NCBI RefSeq assembly: GCF_000143415.4
Contig: NW_003314317.1
Span: forward strand, 1,231,150-1,295,149
DNA: 64,000 bases
Direction of reading: 5' to 3'
From: Selaginella moellendorffii
Lineage: Eukaryota > Streptophyta > Lycopodiopsida > Selaginellales > Selaginellaceae
The notes under the pieces are model-generated. The model saw only the letters and a program-made list of their open reading frames with translations, was not told the origin of the DNA and did not search any database. A program made the position numbers and the translations under genes. The number at the start of each line of letters is the position of its first letter. The stretch's first letter is position 1. Below, piece after piece: positions 53,075-64,000 of the stretch.

Positions 53075-53099
53075 TAGATGAAATAAAACGAGCAGCTAC

Positions 53100-54965
53100 C
53101 AGCAAGTGAGCAAATTATCGGTGGATGTTTTAATGTTAATGTAGGTGCTCGGGCAGGAGACTTTCGCCGATCGAATTTCGATCGTAAGGAAGATCTTTTG
53201 TTTGTTATCTCAGCTTTGATCGAAGTCTCTCGTTTTCACGAATAACATTTTGAGTGATGTTGATCACGGGAGATTGCAAAACAATTATGCGTAGAACACG
53301 AGCTCGAGTTTTCCAAAGCTGTGAGTTGTTTGGAATGATTATCGTTTTTTCACGCTCTTTCTCCCTGCAGGCATCCTTTGACAACCTACGCTTTCTGACT
53401 GTCATTCTGGAGTACGTGCCTCTTTAAAGTGACCAAGGTTCCATTCTTATGTGCTCAAGAGCCGTTTGCTCTAGCTCACAAGGTTTGTTTGTTGAAACTA
53501 CTCTGAACATGACCGATCGTTGGGCTCTTGTTGCAGAAACCAAAGCTTTCCCTTCTGTGCAACTTGCTGGATCTCTTGCAATCGCCCTGTTCCTGAGCAG
53601 CTGTAATTGGCATTAGCTGCAGACTGGTATATATCTTGTTTTGCAAAGAAACTCTTTTTTTCTTATTGTAGAAAAACGAAGTGAGATCTCATTTTTCACA
53701 ATGCAAGATATTTTTCTTCCTCCTTCCACCAGGTAACCTTTCTTCGTCAACTCCTAGTGCATATTACCTCCAGTCGAAAACCTGGCTCAGCATGCCCAAG
53801 TGAATAAGCTGGCAGAACTGGATCTTAGTCCAAGAAATATTATTGACTCCCTGAGAAGATCACACAGTTCACTGGCGAGGAAAAAATTCACATAATGCTT
53901 GCAAACTGGTGATGCACAGATTGTAAAGTTGACAATGATGTAGATGCTTACAAAGGGATGTATGCCCAAGTGAGGTGTATAATCACAAGAAAAGCGCTTC
54001 AAAGACACTCATAATAACTCATAATAATTATTAATAGGCTAACATTAATCTTGTTAACTCAAAGTAAAAACTTAGATTGCTAAATTTAATTTAATTATTT
54101 TAATTACCAAATTTTTTAGCATATAGTTAATGAGCGAAAAAAGAAGATCACAGAGTAACACTCAATGCCAAAGCTAACACAAAAAATAGAGTTAATATAC
54201 CAATGGCCTAATGCACAGATATAGGTATTCCAATAGCTAGCATAATATGGAATTTGTAACCCCATAAATTAGACACTTAAGTTGGAGGGAAATTTTAAAA
54301 CATCTTTTTTTTACATTTCATTTTACTAAAAAACAAACATGAGTATTATGAGCTATAATGGAAAAATAGAAGAGGATTTCAAGAGAATTAGATTGGCCAT
54401 CACAAATTATGCTTCATTTTCCATTCCAACCTCATTATAAATAGGGTTTTTTATTCAATCTAGTTATACTAAAGAGAACAATTTAAAGTTTAATAATAAT
54501 GCATCCTTTTTCTATTTATTTAAAGGTTTGTTTATATTTAAGGTCTTTAAATCCGATTTTATTGCTAAGATTGATATCTGATACAAAGCATGGTGGATTG
54601 TACATAACCAAATGAAACACTTTTAAAGATAAAAGTTCCAAGTTTTTAAACTAAATCCTTAAATTTGAAACTCCAAGCCAACCAATTTTAACTTATCCAA
54701 TTCCAAACCATCCAACTTTAAAGTATCAAACTGTAAAATTGTAAAAAAAAAAGAGGCAAGGGAGGAAAAAATAATGTAAAAGGAAGTGAAATGAGAAGAA
54801 ATGAAAGATGAAATAAACTATTAAGTGTTATAATTAATCTATATTAAATTTAAGATAGAATATAGTCATGAGTGTTTGTCCAAACTTTGACTAAGAATTT
54901 TATATATTGTAAGAACAAGTGGAAACAAATGTGAAAAAACAAATAAGAAAGTTATGTTTAAAATC
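53100..54965. other. Unassigned sequence, AT-rich on the right
   Basis: 53100-53760 has intron-like acceptors (for example CCTGCAG near 53365) and short exon-like frames such as SFDNLRFLTVILEYVPL, but no gene can be assembled. 53900-54965 is AT-rich with no feature seen. Confidence 0.5.
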
Positions 54966-54989
54966 CATTTCTAATTATAGCAAAATTTA

Positions 54990-56602
54990 AGATTTGTTAA
55001 ACCACTAATGGAATAATAATTAAAACATTTATGTATAAATTTCAACTTTCCTAGTATGAAATCCAGTTTCACTCCACCTGAACTACTCAGTTGCCTCCTT
55101 TCTGCCAGGAACCTCCTGAGCTCATCGAAGCGAGGCTCCTTTTTAAGGAGCTTGGGGTTGTCAACTGGAGTCGTCAATGCATCGACCACCACATACTCTT
55201 TGAAGTAGCGAGATAACCTGAAAGCACGGATCAAAACGGATAAACACGGCAGGAAGAGAGACGTGCGCTTACATTTCAGATGCTTCAGACGCTTCGTCCG
55301 TCTTGGGTGATGACTCGTCATCTCCTTGCAGGTTAGCACCCAACCTGAAAACCAAGCACACATGTAACGATTGATTGCATCAGGAACACACACGTACGCG
55401 TTGAGAAGATCACAAATCTTGGGGAACTTGTGGAAGACAATCGATGAGCTCTTCCGCAAGGCAAGGAGGAAGCGATCCACTGCCATGTCCTCCTCCGCCC
55501 GAACGAACATCAAGACCTCCTCGAAACATTGCTGAAGCTTAGCCATCTCCCTCCCTGCAGAAACATGGATCTCCTTGGGGCCGACGTAAGAGGCAGTTGA
55601 GAAGCCGATGATCGTCACCCAAGAAGACTGGCTGCTGCGGCTTTCTCTCCTGACGAGGATCTTGAGAGGCACCAAGTCCCCGTGGATGAGACCCCTGGCC
55701 TGAATCCTGGCAAGAGCCTCATAGGCAGGAGCAAGTGCTGCTTGTATGTCTCGCACGCTAAACGTCAAGTAGCTACTCAGAGGCCAACCTTCGTCGCTGG
55801 TCATCACGTAGGCGAACATTGTCCCACACAAGAAGCCCCACGAGACGAGGCGTGGTATCTGAACTCCCTGCAGTTTGTGGAGCGTCTTGTACGCGTCCAC
55901 CTCGGTGATGACCTTCCGGAGGTTCGTCTCCACGTCCAGAAGCCAGGGATTAGTCAAGTCCCGCACCTTGAGAACCACGGGCTGCTGTTTGTACTTCGCG
56001 GAGACGACGGATGACTTAGCGTCTCTCGGCCACTTGCAAGAGAAAGCTGAGATTCTTCATGCCATGAATGATCGCCCCTGCATGAGATGACCTTTGTTGT
56101 TATCTCCGATCGACTGCTGGGGATCGTCTCTTGCCAGCTGAAGAACAAACCCGAGAGCCCACCATGATGAAACTGGAGCGGAAAGTAGCGTGTCTCCTCT
56201 ACTTATCTTGGCATACCGGATGGATTCACCATCCACCAGAACACCAAAGGAAGCACCGGTGAGCAGCATGTATGTGAAAAGCCTCCTGTAACACTTGGAT
56301 GAGTGCAAAGAACAAGGAAAACCAAGCCAGACCTTACAACATCTTGTATAGCGTGATCACAGTCGACAATCCCAACGAGAAGAGGCCGATCGGTTGCGCG
56401 ACAAAGAGGTCCGGCTGGCCAATTGTGTTGGTTCCCCAGGGTGGAGGAAGTTTTGGGCAGCAAACCGGAGAAATACCTTGAGAGTGCCAGCGATTTCCAG
56501 CTGCTCCCCAATTGCCCGCTCTGTGGGTGGATTGGACTTGAGCCACTCTGCATGAGCGTGCTTGAATTCCACCCAGGGGCGCACACCGTTGACGTTACAC
56601 AC
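54990..56602 (-). pseudogene. Kinase-fold-like protein, copy 3, most complete but frameshifted
   Basis: Minus-strand exon start MCNVNGVRPWVEFKHAHAEWL (56602), then TGRA-equivalent TERAIGEQLEIAGTLKVFLRFAAQ, frameshift, GQPDLFV-like and GIVDCDHAIQD, intron (about 56285-56333), RRLFTYMLLTGASFGVLVDGESIRYAK, frameshift and deletion near 56090-56040, then RDLTNPWLLDVETNLRKVITEVDAYKTL, YVMTSDEGWPLSSY, ARGLIHGDLVPLKILVRRE, IIGFSTASYVGPKEIHVSAGREMAK. Two more short introns precede KEYVVVDALTTPVDNPKLL. The DFG position reads IGFS. Frameshifts and a missing segment make it non-functional as written; assembly error is a weaker alternative. Confidence 0.7.
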
Positions 56603-56629
56603 CCAGCGCCCGGACGCAGCAAATTCTTC

Positions 56630-58433
56630 TTCTATGAATGGGCCTTCTCTCGGGGGAATGACGCATCATCCACGAGCAAAGTCTTGGTCGTTCTCGAAGA
56701 ACTCAAGGAATGTGCCCAAGATGGACATCGTCCACATTGGAGCTGTGGAGCCTCCAATCTCTACGCTCTCATCCCAAATGCACGCGTGACGAGCATTGGA
56801 TCATCGCAGTGCCGTGGCTTAAAATTCCTTGATCCTGGGCCACGCGAAGAATGGTGGAAGTGGTGGGGCTAGATCAAAGAACTGGGATGCAGCCAAGAAT
56901 GGTGAAAGTGGTGGGAGCGAGATCAAAGAAGTTGGATGAAGCGAAGTGAAGAACGGTGGAAGCGGTGGAACGAGATCAAAGAACTTGGATGAAATGAATG
57001 AATGGTGGAAGTGGTTGAAGAATTTAGATGAAGCATAGAATCGATATTGAAGTAAAGCTGACAACCAAGGCGTGGCAGGAGTCTGTCGAAGCCCATTTTC
57101 CAACATATGACTTGGATGAAGCCAAGAACGGTGGAACGAGATCAAAGAACTTGAATGCTGAAAGTGGTGGAGCGAGATCAAAGAATGGAAGTGAAGAGAA
57201 CGCTCTCGGCTTGTTCTGCTATAGCCGAGCTGCGAGCCGGATGCTCAAGCAGCTTTCAAGGCCTTATGGATCTGGTGAATCTTTGTCGCCGCCTGCGCTC
57301 ATCTCGCAAGCTCAGAAGAAGCTCGTGATCTCAAGCTAAAAGCTATGGCGCTCGAGCAGGGAATGGTCGTCCACAATCAACCCGCGAGGAATGGCTGCGA
57401 GCTCGACGTGTTCTGTTGGACACGTACGTGTGGGAGCTTGAGGAGCTTTTGTGTTCTGGAACTCCTTGATGCTGGGCTACTGCGAGAACAAGCAAGCCGG
57501 CATGGTGGTGCTGCTCTTCCCCTTCATGCAGCTCGAGGGCTGTGGTCTAGACGCTGGATCCTTCGTTCCTCCGCTCAAGGCCTTGGCGAGTCTAGCATCG
57601 ATCGAGAGAAGCCCGGAGATCAAGCCCAACTTGCTCGTCATGCGGAGGAGCACGGCCTCGCTGCACTCGCAAGCGTCCGAGCGTGGCTTCGACTTGAATC
57701 CCCGGGTGGCGAGCAGCCTCGTCGACTGCTACTCCAAATCCGGGAGCTTGATCGAGGCAAGGAGAGTCTACGACCGGATCGAGCAGCGCGATCCAGTGCT
57801 GTGGACTTCGCTCATCGTCGCCTGTGCCGATGCCGGTGAGTCGCAGCTCGCGCCAGCTTTGTTCTCTCAGATGAAAGTTGACGAGTGGAAGCTGCTCTGT
57901 CCGCGGCGATCAAAGCTTGCGGGAGTGGCCCCGCGGCGCTGCTCGAGACGGGGAAGCTCGTCCATGGCGATGCATGTTGACACGGCCTGGAAGTCGACCC
58001 GGGGGTGGTGGTCTCTCTCGTTGACTTCTACAGGAACATGGTCGATGCTCGCTGCGCTTTTGATGCAAGCTCGCAGCTCCTAGAGCGCGCTCTTGGCTGG
58101 CTATGGTTGCCGAGGTGATAACAAACTGGTGCTCGAGATGTTCCACAGGACCACGGACGAAGGCTTGCGGCTTGAGCGTGGTGGTGGTCTTGTTGATCAA
58201 AGCCGAGAGTGCCGGTATGTGTTCGTCCCGGGATGGAGGACGGATATCTTGAGCCGGGCGGACGAGATGAGTGAAGCTCGCGAGGACGATGTCTAGACGA
58301 AGCGGTGGTGATTTCTCCGTTGGCGTGGCACCAGCGGCTTGTAGAAAGTGGAAGAATTGAGGTGGCTTTTGAGGAGCTGAGTGGTGAAGCTGTATACTAT
58401 CTTATGGCAAATGCTTGCTCGACCTGAAAAGGT
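56630..58433 (+). pseudogene. Decayed second copy of the PPR gene
   Basis: Follows 47777-50434 in order. The start region (GRNGAS-like; CTCGGGGGAATGACGCATC) is at 56650, the minisatellite remnants at 56845-57000, then large deletions. The best block is 57451-57840, nearly identical to 49310-49740, and the end at 58430 matches ATGGCAAATGCTTGCTC(C/G)ACCTGA. Many frameshifts, deletions and stops. Confidence 0.93.
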
Positions 58434-58518
58434 GTGATTTTTCCCAAGCAAATAGCTTGTATATCTATCAAGAAGAATGCAACAACGAGCTTACGATCGC
58501 GAACTCCTTGGATCTTTT

Positions 58519-61500
58519 TTACGCTGCCAGGCTCTTGGAGGCGATCTCAAACACATTCTCTGACAGGCCATCGGTTTTAGCAATGCGTTCCAGTTGAGCC
58601 TACAAGGACAAAGTCACACACATTTGAGAAGAGAAGACCTGGAAAACAAACACTGCTTAACCTTAGCCAGCGATTGTCTGCCTTCATCAAAGCGTTTCCA
58701 CCTCGACAATGACGATACCATTCGCGATGCCACCTGTGAGGACGAAGTTAAGATACGAAGAAAGTGTGCTTGCGAGTTACCTGAGGGTTCATTTTGTCCA
58801 ACTGCAAAGTCACCTCTGCCAGAAACTCGTAGCCAGAGCCATCTTTAGCGTGAAAGTTGACAGCGGTCCGACAGAAAGGACCGATCAAAGAATACACCTG
58901 TGTAGCAAGGGATGTTTTAGCTCCTGAGAAAGGTGATCTGAAACACGGAACCTTGTTTGGGTTCTTCATATCGAAGGACGGATGATCTAGCAATCGCCTC
59001 ATGTTCTTAACATTTCCAGGGATATCAGACATAGATTGTAACACCAGCCATTTGTTCACAACCTGCATGTTTTTGCTCAGTCTCCATGAAAAAAGAAGCA
59101 AAGGAAATTCTTACCAAAGTTTCGTCCTTCCACTGCTCGTAGAAGTTTGCCAAAGCTTCATCACGCACGTCCCCAGGATTCTGGCAAAGTGACGAGAGGG
59201 CTGCAAATTGATCTGTCATGTTTGTTGCGCTTTTGTATTCCTTCAAAGCAAGCTCAGTAGTGTCCGCCTCGTCCAGAGAGCAGAGGTAGCCTGCAAATCA
59301 CGCACTCAACTCTAAGAGAACAACTATCAAGGAAGCGACTCACCGAGAGCGAGGTTTTTTAAGGATCTCCTGGCTTTGTTTTTGTGATCGAATGTGTAGT
59401 GCGGATCAGAACTTCGGTTTTCAGTCACCTGCATCAGAAAACGGATGTCATGGCAGAAACAAACACGATAAGTCTATACTCACAGTTTTCAGGAAATCTT
59501 GCTTCAGTTTCGACGCAAGCTCTCTTATCACAAATTTTCGGACAGTATGTACTGCATCTGGATCTGCAACCTCCATCAAGTCCATCAGTTCGCTTTCTCC
59601 AGGAAGTGTTAGTGCCTTTGCCACAAATTCCTGTAATATGTCCGTCAGCTAGAGCCTAGAAGCATGAGAAAAACATGCCTTATCTAACGAGGAATCGTTG
59701 AGAATACTGCGCATGCCTTCCACAAATGCGGATGGAACCGCGAGCTGTTCGTTTCTTTGTGCTTTCGGAATAAGATCCAGCATAAGTTTTCTTCCCATCG
59801 TCTGTCCAGCCTCCCATCTGTTAAACTCGTCGGAGTCATGCGCGAGCAAAAAGAGCAAATCGTCATCCGTCACAGTCGGCGTCACAAGGCGCACGGGAGC
59901 ACTAAAGTTTCTTAGGAAAGATGGCACAGGTTTCTCAGGCAAATTGAGAAAAGTGAACTCTTGCTCTTCCTGCAAAAGTACACTGGTTAGAACACCAAAA
60001 CCAAACAAGATGCACCCTCACCTTATCAACAACAAGTACGGCTGTCTTTGCAGGTCCCCCCGCTGTGTCTTTCAATGACTTGAGTGATCCTCCATCAAGC
60101 AACTCGGTCAACACCATGTCTTCGCCTTTTGAATTTAGTAGACCCACAGCCAATGGTATTAACGTCGGCTCCTTCACAGGTTGCCCAGGTGTAGAAGGAA
60201 TTTCTTGCCTAAGGAGAAAACGCAGGAGAAATAAAGAATAGAAAGGCCACCTCTTACTTGCACTTTACAGTATAGCTACGAGCTGCAGCATCATACGCTG
60301 TCGAAACAGTAAGAATGGGTGTTCCAGCTTGAGAATACCTGTAAGAACATGGTCAGGCAGGTGAACACTTGTGCATTAGCTTACCATCTCAAGAAAACTG
60401 AAAGATTGGCGGAATTAGCGTCTCGCATAGCAGCAAAGAAATCCTCGCAAGTTACAGCTTGTCCGTCGTGGCGTTCAAAGTACAAGTCCATGCCCTGTGC
60501 AACACCGTCTGCAAAGATATAAGATACTGAACACAAACCTTCCGAAACCCATCTTTCCCAAGCAATGTTTGGTACATGCGAACGACTTCCGCACCCTTTT
60601 CATACACCTGTAGACATAGACGTAGAATTAAGACGCCTAACAATATCGTTTTCGAACTTCTTACCGTCACTACGTAAATATGAAGGACAGATAACAAAAT
60701 GTCAGTCGCGGGAAAACTACAATTCTAAAGCTCATACCCGTATAGAAGTTGTCCATCTGCAAATAAGCTCTTTTTTAGTAAGAGTTTTTGCAAATGAGGA
60801 GTACCTTAATGTAAGAATGCGGACGGACAGGGTGCGCCATGGGACCAGCGTCCTATTGCGGACAACAAGGTCAGTGTGATTTGAAGAGAAAGAAGAAGGA
60901 AAAAACCTCTGGTACCTCTGAGAATTGTGCTGTTCTGAGAAGAGCGACATCACCGATACGTTTGACAGGTCGAGAGCCCATATCAGAAGAAAACTCCTGT
61001 AACTTGGCATTTCAGTACACAAAGAAACCAACGCAAAAACTATACGCACCTGATCCCTGAAAACTGTAAGACCCTCCTTCAGACTCAATTGAAACCAATC
61101 ACGGCATGTCACCCTGTATTACATGACTATAGCTAAAGCAGTGACAATGCGACGACGTACCTATTCCCAGTCCAATTGTGGAAGTACTGCAAAGCAAACG
61201 TAGAGGTTAGTGGTTGTAGAACCTCTAATTCAGACCAACCTCATGACCGATCACACCCAAAATTGCCGCGTAGTCAACATCTGTAGCAGTTTCAGCAGAT
61301 GCCAGAACAAGTTTCGAGTTGAATATCTGATACGAATAGAAAAATTAAGTGAATACAACAGCAAAAAAGAGACTCACATTCAAGCTCTTGTTCTCCATAG
61401 CACCCCTACACCATGCATCAGTTACCAAAAACGAACAAAAACAACGGCATCTTACATGTTGAAATCGGGAACAGCGACAATGTTAAACAGGTCAAGATCA

Positions 61501-63049
61501 TACTCCAACCCATACACCTGTGCGAAGTTGAGATAAAAGAGACAGAGAGAGAAAAAAGACTTCTACTTACATCCTCATCCCACTTCATTGAAAGCTTGAG
61601 AGCATGCATAGCATGCTCTGTCTTTGGGACGTCTTGTGCAGGAGTCCAAATCCTCAGTTGAACATCCCTTCCTGAACGCGTTTTAAAAGTATCGTCTCTG
61701 GACGTGAGTTGCCCCGCTACCAAGGCAAAGAGGTAGCAAGGCTTTTTGAAAGGATCCTCCCACACAGCATAATGAAATCCATTCTGACCACAGCACGTCA
61801 GGCTCTACACAATGCCAGTGAAGAAACAATGCCAACCTCGAGGTCTCCGGAGTCTATAAGGTTGCCATTCGACAAAAGAACGGGATACTGTGCTTTGTCC
61901 GCTTCTATCCTGGTAGTGAACTTTGCCATAACGTCTGGCCGATCCTGTAATAGCTCGCCAGAATGTCAGCCAAACATTGTCACAAAAAAGACCTGGTAAA
62001 AGGTTATCTTTCTAAAACCTTCAGCTTCGCATTGTGTACAAAACATGCCGCTGGAAGACTTGTAGAGCCCCTGTTGGAGAAAAAAAAGTAACCATACTAA
62101 AAAAACTTGATCCCACTTACTTCGAGAGACAAGTTAGTCTCCGGGTGTATCTCAGAGCCAATCTCTAAATCAAAAGGCTGAACAGGAAGTGACTTCAACG
62201 TCAGATGACGGCTGGTCAGCTCAACTTCTTCCAGCTTCCGTTCTTCGCCGTTGATTTTAACAAAGAGAAGTTTCACGTCACGACCATCCAAAACCAATGG
62301 CGGGCTTTCACCTGCATGGCTTCTGGTTAATGACTACCAAGATAGCGAACGAAACAACGAAAGTGAAAAAGAAAATACTTGAGTTTCTCGGCAAAACCCG
62401 GATCTTAGACACCACGGTTGTCTTTTTCTCAGACAGAACAAATTTCAGCTCGACCTGGGTGGAAAAAACGAAATCAGCATCCAAGTAGTACGGTGCGTTA
62501 CCGTGTCAAAGTGATAGCCAGTGGGCTTGTAATCCTTCAAAAAAATCTCCTTGGGAGCCTCCTTGACAGCCATCTCTTCAGCTACAGGAGAAGCTCCAAC
62601 ACTCACTGTGGAGAATTGGCTAGACCCTGCAAAAGCACGCTACAGTTCACGACATGTGTTAGTCCGTAAGCTTCACGAAAATGAAAGAAAAAAAAAGTAC
62701 CGGCAATTTCAATCGGCTTCCACGCACGCAACCAAGTTCCTACAGTTTTTGTTCGAAGATGAGAACCATAAACAATGCTTGCAACATCTACCTTGAATTT
62801 CGAAGACAAGGCAAACGTGGAACTGGATTTACAGTACCGAGTGAAGCTCCTTGCCTGCAAAAGCAAGTAGCAAATTAGAGGAAGTAAAATTGACATGAAA
62901 AGGAAGAACCGAGAGAGAACAAAAAGAAGAATCTGAAGCAAGAAGAAATAAAGCACCGGGAAAGCTCTGGTGGCTAATGACAGTCGCGAGGAGACGGCCA
63001 AGACGAAACTAAGCCCTGGTCTCTGGCAAGGCGCCACGACGGTGGCCAT
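58519..63049 (-). CDS. M1-family aminopeptidase (PepN-type, plant At1g63770-like)
   Basis: Zinc metallopeptidase removing N-terminal residues from peptides; an N-terminal extension suggests an organelle form. About 27 short exons on the minus strand. Start chosen at [12 protein letters not shown] (63049); an in-frame ATG at 63082 is possible. Seen: the substrate loop GAMENKSLN (near 61390); the zinc motif HE|YFHNW, split by an intron between 61240 (HE) and 61186 (YFHNW); the third ligand in [69 protein letters not shown]; and the C-terminal helical domain ending [16 protein letters not shown] (stop at 58519). All blocks are in the order of bacterial PepN. Its 3' end is duplicated at 50509-51055. 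Confidence 0.96.
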
Positions 63050-64000
63050 TTCTCCTCTAAAACCCCTAAAATCCAAAGACACAACACAGGCAGCTCCATT
63101 CTTTTAGAATCTCTACTGCTGGAGATCATCAAAGCACGAATGCGCTGCGCACAAAATCGCGAAAAACCTCACCCGATCGGCGCCTACGCCCAGCGCCTCG
63201 AGCAAATATTATCGCTCGCCTCTTTTAGGTCAACACGGCACTAAAAGTTAGCGAGGTATCTAAGGATTAAAAGTTACCAAGGATTTCAAAGTTACTACTC
63301 GTGGCCCCGCGACCAAGACTGATTGGTTTAATCTTCCTTTGCCTGACAGAAAGGATCGATCACCTCATTGATAAGATGATTTCATTCAAGAACAGACCGA
63401 GCCTGGTCTTAGGAACATTGTTTTCTCCACGACTTCCGGGAAGTACTGGACAATCTGCTATGGCCAGTTCACACAGAGCACCTTATGGAAACTGCTACTG
63501 AGCCTTACACTGCCCATCTCTATGCTTGTCCCGGCTCCAGTTGCACTGCTCTACTTGCAAAACAGAAGAACACGAGTAACGAGCTCATCGATTCCATCTC
63601 GGGAGTTCCATGGCAGTTCACGTTCCCAGAGCTAGTGCTAACTTTAGAAGGATGAGACGAAGACTAAAAAGCAAGCTATCATCAAAGTGCTTATAGCATC
63701 AGGGCTCCTATATATTATTTATAAAAAAAAGGACCTCCCGGGAAGTTCAAATTTAGGAGTTTACACTACCCTAAACTTAGAAATAACCATTGCTTGGCAC
63801 GATCTGTACAAAAAAGACTTCAATAAAAGCAAAAAAATATTAATTTATATATAAACACAAAAAGGAATATCTTGTGATAAATTAGTCCATTGCCGGCCTG
63901 TCATTAAATTTGTCTGGAAGGCAATAAAAAAAGAAATGATGGTTGATTGCAGTTGGGATGTTATCTAATATAACATTTCTGAATAAAAAAAAAATTAAAA
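63050..64000. other. Upstream region of the aminopeptidase; unassigned sequence
   Basis: 63050-63070 has AAAACCCCTAAAATCC, telomere-box-like. A plus-strand stretch near 63498-63653 reads EPYTAHLYACPGSSCTALL then ELIDSISGVPWQFTFPELVL before a stop; I cannot name it. The right end is AT-rich with no gene seen. Confidence 0.5.
63731..63765 (+). mobile_element. TRIM LTR 3'-end fragment
   Basis: GGACCTCCCGGGAAGTTCAA, then ATTTAGGAGTTTACA, matches 12251-12285 of the TRIM-like solo LTR, with C to T changes. Only the last ~35 bp are present. Confidence 0.75.

Noticed and set aside
53205-53430. A gene ending ASFDNLRFLTVILEYVPL
   Set aside because: One possible exon after a good acceptor but no upstream exon or start could be joined.
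1-64000. CRISPR arrays, bacterial operons, riboswitches
   Set aside because: All genes are intron-containing plant types; no spaced palindromic repeats or bacterial signals were seen.

Overview
The window reads as nuclear DNA of a land plant. Genes have many very short introns (about 45-60 bp, GT-AG). There are PPR, F-box SKIP24, cytosolic AspRS, serine racemase and plant NT-C2 genes, and telomere-box (AAACCCTA-like) motifs at several gene starts. A probable axonemal gene (CFAP77-like) points to a plant with flagellate sperm. With the very compact introns and the large single-exon PPR this suggests a lycophyte such as Selaginella (inference; not tested by search).

Layout. 1-1.8 kb: 5' part of a Ty3/gypsy-like element on the minus strand (gag intact, protease fragment damaged). 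1.95-11.1 kb: SKIP24-like F-box gene (-), a 4.8-kb block of broken genes (kinase-like, metallothionein-like, orphan, BCS1-like AAA), serine racemase (+) and a condensation/BAHD-like acyltransferase (-). A ~60-bp direct repeat flanks the 4.8-kb block, so the F-box and racemase genes were probably once head to head. 11.7-29.6 kb: a nested stack of LTR retrotransposons, resolvable to the base by target-site duplications. An old LTR is split by element A (12468-27060, TSD ATCAA), and A's own 5' LTR is split by element B (13196-20544, TSD CTAAG). A 195-bp TRIM-like solo LTR (TSD CAAGG) sits nearby, and a second old B-type LTR sits inside another TRIM LTR. Neither A nor B shows gag or pol. 29.6-33.9 kb: AT-rich, CpG-poor sequence with an LTR relic. 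33.93-34.83 kb: a terminal-inverted-repeat DNA element carrying a GC-rich insert.

34.9-50.4 kb is gene-dense: a membrane protein (+), AspRS (+), CFAP77-like (-), glutaminyl cyclase (+, cut by a 700-N gap), NT-C2 protein (+), splicing factor SMU1 (-) and a PPR protein (+). SMU1 and the PPR gene start 169 bp apart in divergent orientation. 50.5-63.05 kb is explained by a tandem duplication. A copy of the 3' end of the M1 aminopeptidase gene is fused to a scrap of SMU1. Kinase-like pseudogenes and unknown decayed sequence follow, then a decayed second PPR copy and the intact M1 aminopeptidase gene (-).

Most intact genes are housekeeping: translation (AspRS), splicing (SMU1), organelle RNA processing (PPR), peptide turnover (M1 aminopeptidase, glutaminyl cyclase) and D-serine metabolism. 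I saw no evidence that neighbours form a pathway. The unusual content is the transposon stratigraphy, the multicopy pseudokinase-like family, the cargo-bearing TIR element and the duplication scar.
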